Under the pieces are notes generated by a model, which worked only from the letters and a program-made list of their open reading frames with translations, did no database searches and was not told the origin of the DNA. Of a DNA stretch of 64,000 nt, positions 32,311 through 42,106 are shown one piece after another. Both the position numbers and the translations under genes were made by a program. The first letter of the stretch is position 1. Each line of letters begins with the position of its first letter. The DNA is taken from NCBI GenBank assembly GCA_023078685.1, contig JALGAS010000005.1:3658001-3722000 (forward strand), given 5' to 3'. The DNA is from Neopestalotiopsis rosae (lineage: Eukaryota; Ascomycota; Sordariomycetes; Amphisphaeriales; Sporocadaceae).

Positions 32311-33927
32311 ATGGCAGCAGAAGTAGCACCGCTACCGCAGCTGAAGCTGCCACAGGGTCCCTCGCCCGTGACTGCAGAACATCGCTACTGGAAGACGTTC
32401 AAGAACCAGCTCCGTATACCCTCCCCCACGCAGTATCCCATCACCCACATCACCTTCCCCGCGACGAGCGCCAACAGCTTGAGCTCAGTGAGCAACGACC
32501 TCTTTGCTGTCACCACCGGCACCAGAGTCCAGCTCTACTCGATACGGACGCGCAAGCTGGTCAAGACGATCACGCGATTCTCGGACATTGCAAGGAGTGG
32601 TGATGTACGACGAGATGGCAAGATCATGGTGGCGGGCGACGACACGGGCAAGATCCAGGTCTTTGACATTCACTCGCGCGCGATCCTCAAGACGTGGACG
32701 GGACACAAGCAGCCAACATGGAAGACCCAGTTCTCCCCAGCCGACCTTACGACCCTCATGTCCGCTAGCGATGACAAGACCGTGAGACTGTGGGACCTGC
32801 CGAGCAATGACAGCACCTCGACCTTTGTCGGTCACTCGGACTATGTTCGAAGCGGCGCCTTTATGCCGGGGACTATGTCCAACATGATTGTTTCTGGCAG
32901 TTACGATCAGACTGTAAAGCTTTGGGATCCTAGAGTCCAGGGCAAGGCCGTCATGACCTTCAAGCACGCCCACCCCGTCGAGGATGTTCTGCCGCTGCCT
33001 TCTGGCACCACCGTCCTCGCCGCCGCCGAGTCGCAGATCTCCGTTCTCGATCTAGTAGCCGCCAAGCCATTGCACCTCATCACCAACCACCAAAAGACGG
33101 TCACCTCCCTCTCCCTCGCATCGGGTGGTAAGCGCGTAGTATCTGGTGGACTGGACGGTCACGTCAAGGTTTTTGAGACAACGGGATGGAATGTAGTAGC
33201 AGGTATCAAGTACCCTTCGCCTATTTTGTCGGTCAAGGTCATTACTTCGGGGGCGAACGGCGACGATAGGCACCTGGCTGTGGGTATGCAGTCAGGTGTC
33301 CTCTCGCTGCGAACTCGTCTCACGGGCCCGGAAGCCTCCCGCGAGAAGGAGAGAGAAAAGGAAATGGCCGCCCTGCTCGCTGGCAAAATTGATTCACACG
33401 ACAAGTCGAAGCGCAAGCGCAAGGGTCGTATCGCAGAAGCCAACCGTCTGGACCTTGTCGGCGAGGGTGCCGATGTGGTCATTGCAGGTAACTCGGCCGC
33501 TCGCAACAAGTCCATCAAGGAGAAGCCGTGGCAAAAGGACCTGCGACGCGGCCACTTTGTCCAGGCCCTCGACCGGGTGCTCGACGCTTCGTCCCCGCAC
33601 TACACGCCGCTGACGGTACTGACGCTCCTGGTGGCTCTCCGACACCGTTCCGCGTTGCGCGAGGCTCTGGAGGGCCGTGACGAGGAGACGGTACAGCCCA
33701 TCCTCAACTGGGTACAGAAGCACATTGTCGACCCCAGATACGTCAGCGTCTGTGTCGACACTTCCATGCACCTTCTCGACCTCTACTCTGAATTCGTGGG
33801 CGGCAGCAAGGAGTTGGAGGATAACTTCCGCCTGCTCCACAAGAGGGTACGGAGAGAGATCGAGACGGCGCAGATGGCGACGCAGACTGGGGGAATGCTG
33901 GGTGGTCTGCTGATTGGAATGGCCTAA
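32311..33927 (+). CDS. UTP15: U3 snoRNP/SSU processome protein Utp15
   Basis: Utp15 is a UtpA (t-UTP) subcomplex component of the small-subunit processome. It binds nascent pre-rRNA in the nucleolus and supports rDNA transcription and 18S maturation. Single exon, 538 residues, close to the family norm. The start is the ATG at 32311 (MAAEVAPLPQLKLPQG), because upstream codons in frame lack similarity. Residues about 35-350 form a WD40 propeller with clear repeats, for example MSASDDKTVRLWDL, IVSGSYDQTVKLWD and VVSGGLDGHVKVFE. A basic stretch (SKRKRKGR, about 367-374) probably acts as nuclear or nucleolar signal. The C-terminal UTP15 domain follows, with KPWQKDLRRGHFVQALDRVL. Secure. Confidence 0.95.
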   Translation: MAAEVAPLPQLKLPQGPSPVTAEHRYWKTFKNQLRIPSPTQYPITHITFPATSANSLSSVSNDLFAVTTGTRVQLYSIRTRKLVKTITRFSDIARSGDVRRDGKIMVAGDDTGKIQVFDIHSRAILKTWTGHKQPTWKTQFSPADLTTLMSASDDKTVRLWDLPSNDSTSTFVGHSDYVRSGAFMPGTMSNMIVSGSYDQTVKLWDPRVQGKAVMTFKHAHPVEDVLPLPSGTTVLAAAESQISVLDLVAAKPLHLITNHQKTVTSLSLASGGKRVVSGGLDGHVKVFETTGWNVVAGIKYPSPILSVKVITSGANGDDRHLAVGMQSGVLSLRTRLTGPEASREKEREKEMAALLAGKIDSHDKSKRKRKGRIAEANRLDLVGEGADVVIAGNSAARNKSIKEKPWQKDLRRGHFVQALDRVLDASSPHYTPLTVLTLLVALRHRSALREALEGRDEETVQPILNWVQKHIVDPRYVSVCVDTSMHLLDLYSEFVGGSKELEDNFRLLHKRVRREIETAQMATQTGGMLGGLLIGMA

Positions 33928-34449
33928 GCTCCCGCGCTGAAGCAAGACTGTCGGAGAACCAAAAAAGTTGGATGCTTGAAATTTTACCTGCATAGCGAGG
34001 CGTTCTAGGATGGACAAAACAAAAAACAATGGCTCTGTATGTCTACATGAAAAGAGTGTTTAGTAGTGCATAATTGTGGCTAGATAGATACCTATCAGAG
34101 AGGATCCTGAGAATAAAGTAAAATCCCTGACATTGTGTTCCATGTTCTGATATTCGTCATGCTTTGGCGCTCAGCCTTGACTCGACCAGGTGGTTCACCG
34201 TGCAAGTACTTATGGCCCTTACAATCATAAGTTGGGTCGGTCCCTTGCTACGAATCACAGGATGATGGCTTGTTTCTTGCCGGCTGTTGGATATTCGACT
34301 AGGGACCAGCTAAGTGAGACGAATGGAATAACAATTATGATAAGTGAGTCTCCAAGAACTTGAGCATTGCTAGGGGAGAGATAGCGAGAATTAGATGACC
34401 TCTCTCACAACCAGACAACCAAGTTCGCCAGACAGCATCTGGAATACCA
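33928..34449. other. no gene seen
   Basis: About 520 nt between UTP15 and the tRNA-Gly gene. No coding frame or repeat is recognised. Confidence 0.5.
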
Positions 34450-34521
34450 GCGCCTGTAGTATAGTGGTTATTATTCTCGCCTTCCAAGCGAGAGACTGGG
34501 GTTCGATTCCCCACGGGCGCA
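34450..34521 (+). tRNA. tRNA-Gly (anticodon UCC)
   Basis: A 72-nt cloverleaf without intron. The acceptor arm GCGCCTG pairs with CGGGCGC plus discriminator A. The anticodon stem CTCGC/GCGAG holds loop CTTCCAA with anticodon TCC. The T arm is TGGGG-TTCGATT-CCCCA. A Pol III stop of T5 follows at 34525-34529. It reads GGA (and possibly GGG) codons. Confidence 0.95.
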
Positions 34522-34524
34522 GAG

Positions 34525-34529
34525 TTTTT
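34525..34529 (+). terminator. Pol III T-run terminator of tRNA-Gly
   Basis: Five T residues four bases after the tRNA 3' end, with a second T5 at 34535-34539 as back-up. This is typical of tRNA genes. Confidence 0.7.
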
Positions 34530-34749
34530 GATTATTTTTGCCTTTGTGATGGCTTAGGAGCACGATCAGATGCAGCGAGTCGAGTCGGCCTTTCCAAGAA
34601 GAAAAGAGTGTGTTTATGTTATTTAGGATATCTATCATATAAAAGGGAGACCCTAAGGACAATAATGGCTGCTCAAAAGAGAGTATTCCTCCAAGAATAG
34701 CAGATATGGTCGGGTAGAACAGATGTTTTGAAAGGGGGAAAAAAAGAAG

Positions 34750-34755
34750 AAAAAA
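34750..34755 (-). terminator. Pol III T-run terminator of initiator tRNA-Met
   Basis: Six A residues on the plus strand, so T6 on the coding strand, three bases past the 3' end of the initiator tRNA. A second run of seven lies at 34739-34745. Confidence 0.7.
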
Positions 34756-34758
34756 GAA

Positions 34759-34830
34759 TAGCACCACTCCGTTTCGATCGGAGGTCCTCCGGGTTATGAG
34801 CCCGGCGCGCTTCCGCTGCGCCATGGTGCT
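34759..34830 (-). tRNA. initiator tRNA-Met (anticodon CAU)
   Basis: A 72-nt tRNA on the minus strand. Initiator hallmarks are an A:T first acceptor pair, three consecutive G:C pairs at the base of the anticodon stem (GGG-CTCATAA-CCC), and an ATCGAAA T-loop instead of TTC. It matches fungal initiator tRNAs along its length. It faces the tRNA-Gly gene, 237 nt away. Confidence 0.95.
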
Positions 34831-35607
34831 TTGGAATTTGCTGTTGAGAATATGTGCCCTATTTTGACTCTTGTTACGTAGGTGAATTTAGGTGTTGGGA
34901 ACTTTTTTTTTTTCTTTCTTTGGGGTGTGGTGGCCCAACCAGAAACTCTACTGATCGAGTTTCGCCGTACCAGAGACTTTCTGACAAGCATAAAAGTGAC
35001 GAAATTGCCGTATCATTATCTAATTATTATGGACGGATAATTGCCATGCCTGCGCCTTGTTGCGATCACTTCGACTTTGGCTAGCTAGCTGCCATCCACT
35101 ATTCACTGCCAACACAGTGAGCCATGAAGGCATGGAGATGAACTCCCATCTGGTAGACCACTTTAACCTGCAGCACGGATTCGACTTCCAGCGCCTGCGA
35201 GAGGTCGCCCAGTCCGGGAGCCGAATTAGCCACAAGCGTTACATGAACCATCTTGACCATGCCTGGAAGTTTGCGTCTGTCCAAGGCTTGCGTGACTGAC
35301 CCCCCATTTATCTGAATTATATAGTGCTCTAGGAAATAGCATAATACTATGCTCTTTTATCGAGGAAAATTCTTTGGTATCGAGAGAATATTCTTCGGAT
35401 TTAACCATTACGTAATAGAAAGGAATATTAGAATATGAAAGAGTTATTGAGCTTTATTGATATATACGATGCATTCTTTGATCTGATCAAGCTCACTCGC
35501 TCGTTCCAATTCCCCGGTGAAAGACGGCAAGTACTATTGGCGCGTTAGAAAGCTCAATTTATATTATGGAAGAGTGCTCAGCATACTATTGATGCGCTCC
35601 TGCTTGT
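34831..35607. other. mostly empty; one weak small frame
   Basis: No secure gene. A plus-strand frame at 35132-35299 encodes 55 residues (MEMNSHLVDHFNLQHGFDF...) with rather natural composition, and an AG-type acceptor just precedes it. I find no partner exon or family, so it is recorded only as a possibility. Confidence 0.35.
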
Positions 35608-35982
35608 TCAAGCCATCTTTAGTGGCGATTTCTTGGCCGGTGTCTTGGTGGGCGTTCCACGTTCGGCGCGCACGCCCATTCGCTCCATCTCGAGGTCGTT
35701 CGTGTAGATGCTCAGCAGGTTGCGGCCTCGACGGTGCAGCAGCGTGACCTTCTTCTTCTGCTCAGGCTTCGGCGACGCGCTCAGGGGAGGTCGGAGAGCG
35801 TATGAGTAGGTCCAGGCCGTGCCGCGGCGACGGGCCTCCTTCTCACGCTCCAACTGACGGCGATGGCGAAGGTGGCTGACGATGAAGATGGTGACGACGA
35901 CCATCGGGAGGCATGCGAGGAAGACATAAAGGGCGATCCAATTGGATCCGGCCTTCCAGTAGTCGCCGTTGATCTGCTTCAT
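35608..35982 (-). CDS. small single-pass membrane protein, unknown
   Basis: Single exon, 124 residues, not recognised. A polar start (MKQINGDYWKAGSNW) is followed by one membrane span (about 16-37, IALYVFLACLPMVVVTIFIV). A highly basic, presumably cytosolic part comes next (HLRHRRQLEREKEARRRG), and a Lys/Pro-rich tail ends TPAKKSPLKMA. Good third-position bias and a clean Met start support a real gene. The size and layout resemble many fungal small membrane proteins without known role. Confidence 0.65.
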   Translation of the reverse strand: MKQINGDYWKAGSNWIALYVFLACLPMVVVTIFIVSHLRHRRQLEREKEARRRGTAWTYSYALRPPLSASPKPEQKKKVTLLHRRGRNLLSIYTNDLEMERMGVRAERGTPTKTPAKKSPLKMA

Positions 35983-36668
35983 GGTGATTGATGGTTTGGC
36001 GGCTTCGAGTTTCTGTCTGTATGTGCGTGTCTGGATGTATGGACGGATGGATGAATGGGTTTAAGTGTGTGATTGTGTTTGGGGGATGTTGTGCTTCGCT
36101 TGTGTGCCAGCCGACGAGAATCTTTTATTCTTGCTTTTTGGTGGGCAGATCGGATTGTTCAAAGGGCGTTTGAACGGCGGCGCAAATTTTCGTTGTCAAC
36201 CCAGCAACACATACGTCCTGTGCACTTCCTCACTCGTGTTCCAATGCACGAGTCTTTGGGCCTTGGCATTATTTCTCCACGAGGCGGCTTCTTGGGACGA
36301 TTTTCTTGCAAAACTGCATGGTCATATTTAATGGCATGTGCTATCCGTCGGTGCAAGTCTGGCTCAGATGGTTTGTGCATTCTTTATATCAACTATGATA
36401 TGTACAATTTGGACTGAGAAGGATGAGGAAAGAATAAGAAGCTATTGCGGTAAAAGTCAGATAAGCCATATTCTTTGTATCGAGAAAAGTTCATTAATAT
36501 CAGAAAGAATTCGCAGCCTACTATTTATTGCAAATTTGCCTGAGCTCGGCTAGACTTATACATAACCTGAATAAAGTAGGTGTGAAAGAAAGTGACAAAA
36601 AGGAATGAGTCGTAGTTGTCGTTGTATATCTTGGGCAATCAAACTCTCACATCTCTTTTCGGCATTTC
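35983..36668. other. no gene seen
   Basis: About 690 nt between the small membrane protein gene and the FAD monooxygenase 3' end. It contains an imperfect ATGGATGG-type repeat at about 36033-36058. The right part is AT-rich. No coding region is supported. Confidence 0.5.
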
Positions 36669-38099
36669 TCAATTCTTTTTCACGCCGCTCAGTGCGGCTT
36701 CCCTCAGTATCCGAACGGCATCTTTTGCAGATCCTTCAATGTCAAAGGTCCAAATTTGGTGGAATATACGAGTAATCTCCCGACTAAACTTTTCGGAATC
36801 GCTCCCAACATCGGGATCCCTCCACTGAAACAAATCACAGGCCACTCTGGTCTGCCGCACCAGCCACTGCGTGCGGTCGTACCGCTCGTCATTGTACACT
36901 CTCAACAAGTCGCGGCACATTTGGGCGCGGAAGCGCTGGTCCGAGGCCTCGTTGACCGTCCGGAGGAGCTCGGCCAGGACCAGGGCGTCCTCCATGCCGA
37001 ACCCGGCGCCGGCGCCCAGGTGCGGACCCGCGGCGTGGGCGGCGTCGCCGGCGACGCACACCCTCCCCCTGGCGTAAAACGGCGCCGGGTGCTCCATCAT
37101 GTCGAAGATGGCCCACTTGTCCATCTCCTCGGGCATGAGGTCGACCACGGCCCTGACCGTCGGGTGCCAGTCTGCAAAGGCGTCGAGGGCCTCTTGCTTG
37201 CGGCCCCGGGCAATGTGCCGGCCGTCCTCGGTCTCCCACGGGTTCGGGTCGGATATCACGAGGAGCACGTTGAGCAGGTCCTTGGTCACGGGGTAGGTGA
37301 TGGCGTGGGCGTTGGGCCCATTGTACATGAAGCGCGTCGACGTTCTGTCGCTGCTGAGCGTCCTGAGCGCCTCCTGGGTGGGCACCAGGGCGCGGAAGCA
37401 AAACTTGTTCGAGTATGAGGGCTGAGAAGCGGGACTGTCCTTTCCGAGGACGAGCTGGCGTATGCTTGAATGAATTCCATCACATCCAATTACTACACCG
37501 ACACAATCAGCAACACTTCATTGCGGATCGTGGGAGTCATCTTTTGTTGTTCATGGCTAAGCGGACATGAAGACCCGGGCTCGAGTCTGTATGCACTTAC
37601 CAATATCAGCCACGTCTTCCGTCCCATCTCGAAAACGTATTCTCACACCCTCATCCCCGATCTCTTCGATCTCCTCTGCAGCTTTCCCCAGCCGCACCTT
37701 TTCCTCGGGAATCATCTTGACCAGCTCGTCCAAGAAGTCACTCCTCCGGCACCCCTGAAACCCCTGCTCGCCCAGGTAGAGCTCGTAGATGAGCTCGTCG
37801 GTCGCCTGCCCGTCGACCCACTGAAAGTAGTCCCGGCCGTTGGGCATGGCGACGCGCTTGTACGCGGCGTGGACGTGCTCACCCAGGGCCCGCAGCGCCA
37901 CCTCGGCGTTGGGCGAGAAGCCGACGCCCGCGCCGATCTCCTTGAACGCGGCGGTGCGCTCGTACAGCGTGTAGGACACGCCGCGGGCCTCCAGGCCCAG
38001 GGCCAGCGTTACGCCCGTGATGCCACCGCCGACGACCGCCACGTGCAGGGGCCGGCCGCTGGGGCTCCCGGGCGCGTTTGTGTATGGTGGCGTGAGCAT
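36669..38099 (-). CDS. FAD-dependent monooxygenase, salicylate-hydroxylase-like
   Basis: A class A flavoprotein monooxygenase that uses NAD(P)H and O2 to hydroxylate an aromatic or related substrate; the true substrate is unknown. Exons 37601-38099 and 36669-37492 give 440 residues, the usual size. The N-terminal Rossmann motif is VAVVGGGITGVTLALGLEARG (about 19-39), ending in an acidic residue of the FAD ribose site. The DG motif is VIGCDGIHSSIR, spliced across the intron, and the GD motif is VCVAGDAAHAAGPHLGAGAG. No signal peptide or membrane segment is visible, so it is cytosolic. It is divergent from an NAD(P)-dependent reductase gene with 368 bp between start codons, which hints at shared regulation and pathway. 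Relatives act both in aromatic catabolism and in secondary metabolism. Confidence 0.92.
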
Positions 38100-38467
38100 T
38101 TTGAGTAATAGTTACACTCGACACTGGGGCAGAATTCTTTTGTCGTCGGTTCCTCTTTGTCAGGATCTCTCCGTGGTCTAGGTGATTTATAAGACAGCTT
38201 GATACATGAGACGAATACAAATATAGATATCATGAACGGCCGAAGGTTTGAGCACCGAGTGGCACGTTGTCGGTGTCGTGTGGGGTACCCCGGGACCGGA
38301 GCACCGGCCGTTCGGCGTCTAGATGCCATACATGACATTATAAGTCTCACAATATTAAAGATCACTTTGCCTTAATAGTTCTTATTATTACTTGTGGTAT
38401 ATTGCTAGCCAAGTCTCATAAAGTCGAAACTGTCCAATTTTATCACGCGCCTTTAAATTCTTATACG
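38100..38467. promoter_or_regulatory. shared divergent promoter region
   Basis: 368 nt between the start codons of the FAD monooxygenase (-) and the reductase (+). It is AT-rich near 38340-38440. I cannot pick out a defined transcription-factor site, but the arrangement implies that both genes could be co-regulated. Confidence 0.5.
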
Positions 38468-39791
38468 ATGACTGTCGACAATCACACCTCCCGCGGAAAG
38501 ATATTGCTCACAGGTACTGAGTCACTGAATACAGTATGTAACTGAGCTTTGCACCGACTAATAGACATAGGTGGAAGTGGCTTCATAGCATCACACATTC
38601 TTGATTGTCTTTTAGCAGAAGGGTAATGACTCCTTTTGAATATCCACTCCTAGCTGTCTTTGTCTCCAACTGATCTGAGTATTGACTAGCACATAGCTTC
38701 GAGGTGGTTGCAACAGCACGTTCAAAACAAAAAGGACACCAAATCGTTGAAGGCGTCGAAACAGAGTATGCAAAGAATGTCGAGTATGCCGTGGTTGAGG
38801 ATATAGTCCAGCCAGGGGCGTTTGACCATGTAAGCACTCTTTCACGTTGCTTGATCAGATTCATTTCCCTTCTGTCATGTCTGAGAGACTATACTCAAGC
38901 ATACTACTGTTTCTTTGGGCCCTCGAAGCCCAAATTCAAGGAATTAACATGTTCTCTATAAAGGTCCTCCAGGCCACCCCTTTCGACTTTGTCATCCACG
39001 CCGCGTCACCGTACCACCTCAACGTGGTCGACCCAGTCAAGGACTTTCTCGACCCGGCAATCAAGGGCACGACGGGCCTCTTGCAGTCCGTCGCCTCGTA
39101 CGCGCCGACGGTGCGCCGCGTCGTCATCACGTCCTCTTCGGCCGCCATGCTCAACCCGGGCCACCACGCCGCCGTCTACGACGAGACCTTTTGGGCGCCC
39201 GCGTCGTGGGAGCTGGCCGTGAAGGACCCGGCGCACACGTACCGCTGCAGCAAGGTGTTTGCCGAGCGCGCGGCGTGGGACTTTGTCCAACAGCGGGAAG
39301 GGGGCGGGGAGGACAAGCCACGCTTTGACCTGGCCGTCATCAACAGCACCTACAACTTTGGCCCCGTGCAGCGCCGCCTGCCGTCCATCGACGCCATGAA
39401 CACGTCCAACCACCGGATTCGCGACATGGTGCTCGGGCGGATGAAGGACAAGATTGAGCCCACGGCGCCCGTCTTTACGTGGGTGGACGTTCGCGATGTT
39501 GCCCTATCCCACGTCCGCGCCATGACGCTGCGCGAGGCTGGCGGCAACAGATTCTATGTTGTGAGCGGCCATTTTAGCAATAAGAAGATTGCCGACATAA
39601 TTAGGAACAACTTTCCCCAGCTCAAGGACAAGCTGCCACCAGTGGACGCGGTTGACGATCTGCCGGATGACGTTTATCAATTCAATAACACCAAGTCGAG
39701 GCAAGTCTTGAGGCTCGAGTACACAGAGCTGGAGAAGAGTGTTGTCGATACGGTGCGCTCGATCTTGGAGCATATGCACCATGATGTTTAA
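38468..39791 (+). CDS. NAD(P)-dependent reductase, extended SDR (GRE2/DFR-like)
   Basis: An extended short-chain dehydrogenase of the dihydroflavonol-4-reductase/methylglyoxal-reductase group. It reduces a carbonyl with NADPH; the substrate is unknown. Exons 38468-38513, 38571-38622, 38697-38829 and 38964-39791 give 352 residues. The cofactor motif TGGSGFIA near the N-terminus is assembled across intron 1. FVIHAASPYH, VVITSSSAAML and the catalytic YRCSK (Tyr and Lys spaced by three) follow, then TWVDVRDVALSHVRAM. The length and motifs fit a complete enzyme. Intron lengths are 57, 74 and 134 nt. The pairing with the divergent monooxygenase suggests one oxidises and the other reduces in the same pathway; this is inference from position. 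Confidence 0.9.
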
Positions 39792-39845
39792 GGACCTTGG
39801 TCCGTTAAGGTATTTACATGGCCCTCATTGCCACCTAGCGATACA

Positions 39846-42106
39846 CTATAGTATCAAATACAAGCTTGTCAGCAGGCTCGGGCCCGTGAGAAGGCCAATC
39901 CAGAACATCATGTTACCAAGCGTCTTTCTGTTTCTCAGCAGCTTTGTCCGACTCAATTGAACAAGAGGCAACTGAGTCATTTGCAAGAACAATAAGTACC
40001 CCCTGAGTTTCTTAAAGATACACCACATGACTAGTTCATGGACGCAGGCAGATAAGAAGAATGTCATTAGGGTTGCCGTATGCTTGTTGACTCGCATGGA
40101 CGATATTGATGAGTGATAGACGTGCCGAAGAAGAAAGTTGTGCACTGGTCGATTCCAGTCGCGGGCGTATTGATCCCAGGATACTGTGACACGGTTAGTA
40201 ATTTCGAAGCTTCTACATCGTAAATTATGTCAACTTGCCGCTGTTCCACCATGCGTCGTAGAAACTCCGGTCAGCAAAGTGAGTCAATTCAGCCAGAGTG
40301 TTGAGAACTGCCTCCCAAATGAGATACCACACAAGCTGGGACATGATATTAGCATCATTCATTCACGCGATCGACAGGACACGTGCCGTGGAGGCGTTTT
40401 GCTTACCAAGTACTCCATCATGAATGGAAAGACCAGATCGCTGAGCATCCAGGGAAACTCTGAGAATCTCTCGCTTAGCGTCCACCCTTCGTCCTTCATC
40501 TGAACCGCCCTGATGACGACAGGGTAAATGTATGCCTGGGAAACCATGATCATAACGAATATAAGCCCAAAGACGGCCGATACCTTTTCTGCGACGTAGG
40601 CCCAATTTATGCTTTCCGAACGCGGGTATTCGAGCTCATAAACCAGTGTTGGCAGACAAATGAATTCGTACTGGTTGAATACAGTGAGGTTATTCGGATA
40701 GCATCGAGCAGGGTCCGTGCTTGTGCCCTTGATCTCGTCCGTGAGAGCGTCGAGCTCCCACTTGATCATGCGCTCGAACAACTGGATTTGGTCCATGTTG
40801 AGTGGTATACCAGAATCAATCGCCTGTGAAATGTTCTCCATATCATCTGCAATGTCCGACCTAGTGATGGATAGGCGGCGCTCCCTATACTCATGTTTCG
40901 ACGGGCGGCGAGCCAAATGAGACGTCGAGAGTGCAAATGGGGGCCCATTCGTTTGCGGCGCCGGCAAGTCTACCGGTAAAATATTCTCAAGTTGCTTTAG
41001 CCTTTCTCCGAGCTGCTTCCTCTTCTTATACGCTGTGGACAAATGTCCGTTGTAAAAGGCATAAGAGTGCTGTTTCATGAGCATAACAAGACCATGCATG
41101 ACGAAGAATACGGTATGTGTCCATGGCCAATCCCGTATCAGTGTCAGTCCAATTACGGCTCCGATGAAAGTCGATTGCCAGACCTTGATAAAATCGTTAG
41201 CAGAAGAGCGTAGTAACAAGTTGGTCATCAGCATGGCTCACATTCTGGATGATCCAGCCAGTCCGATTCCAATCAATCCAGTCTTTCAGTATCAGTTTCT
41301 GCAAAAACAAGCCAAATCCAGTCAGAAGACACATGAGGCCATCAGAAATGAGGAGCACCAGAACTGCAAAATTGGTCAGCCTGCACGTTCAGCCAGGATA
41401 TATCAGGTTCTGCTGCTCACCATCCCTCCTAAACATGTATTTCATGATTTCATTTGTTCCGAGTACGTTGCCCGTCTTTCTCCAATTTTCAGCGCCCATC
41501 TTAATAATCAGAAGAGCAACAGCCATCCAGAAGAGTACGTAGAAGCCTTGGAATGGACTGTTTGCAGCATTTCGGTTCTGCCTGTCAAATGCCGAGAATT
41601 GTCGGGTGAAGACCATACCTCTGAGCTTTTCCTTTCGCGATGGGCTCGTCTTTTCCTTCTCCTGATTTTCTCCAAGTCAGCAGATGACCAAGAAGGCAAA
41701 AGCGTGAGAGGACATTTACCCTCTCCAAGCCTCTTCGCAGAACGTCCCTCAGCTCCTTATCGTCTGAAGCAATGACATAGCTCTTCTTGCTATACGTGCC
41801 ATTTCTCAGCTGTGGCCTAGCTGGTGTCGTCTCGTGAGAGCTAGTATTGTTTTTGGGTTGACCGTTCGCAGCACCGCCTGCTGTGGCGCCAGAGGTAGCA
41901 TCTGCTGAGTGATCGAGACCATCCTTCCTGCTTCTGCGGCGGAGTATGGCATTGACCCGATCGCGCTCAGCCTCGTCATAGTCTTCCTCGCTTGGACTCT
42001 CCGAAGGGGTCCTGAGACCCAGACCACTGTTTGGCGACTCAATGACACCATCCAGTGCTTTATGTCGCAAGCCGACGACATCTGCGGTGCGGTCTTCTGT
42101 CTCCAT
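39846..42106 (-). CDS. ARE2: sterol O-acyltransferase (ARE1/ARE2, MBOAT family)
   Basis: An ER multi-pass enzyme that esterifies ergosterol with fatty acyl-CoA for storage in lipid droplets. Six exons: 41720-42106, 41421-41661, 41242-41363, 40407-41183, 40239-40335, 39846-40183. They sum to 1,962 nt, or 653 residues. A polar leader of about 125 residues precedes GMVFTRQFSAFDRQNRN, which is typical of fungal enzymes. Signatures are FYDAWWN (the FYxDWWN substrate-binding motif), SWDQYARDWNRPVHNFL, and SACVHELVM with the catalytic His. The end PSLLTSLYLIL also fits. Intron 5 (40184-40238) lies just after DAWWNS and uses a GC donor (GCAAGT). Only that choice preserves the frame into SWDQ. The start at 42106 is the most likely Met; upstream codons in frame look non-coding. 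Confidence 0.93.
40184..40238 (-). other. ARE2: GC-AG intron in the sterol O-acyltransferase gene
   Basis: On the minus strand the donor reads AGCG|GCAAGT and the acceptor GTCACAG|TATCC, with an ACTAACC branch site 13 nt before the end. It links FYDAWWNS directly to VSWDQYARDWNRPV as in family members. Reading through the donor leads to a stop within three codons. Confidence 0.9.

Noticed and set aside
1035..34830. Functional link between MAF1 and the tRNA genes in the same window
   Set aside because: Maf1 controls all Pol III genes in trans; 32 kb of unrelated genes lie between, so proximity means nothing.
35132..35299. 55-codon plus-strand frame downstream of the tRNA pair
   Set aside because: Composition looks natural, but there is no homologue I know and no linked exon; kept only as a remark.
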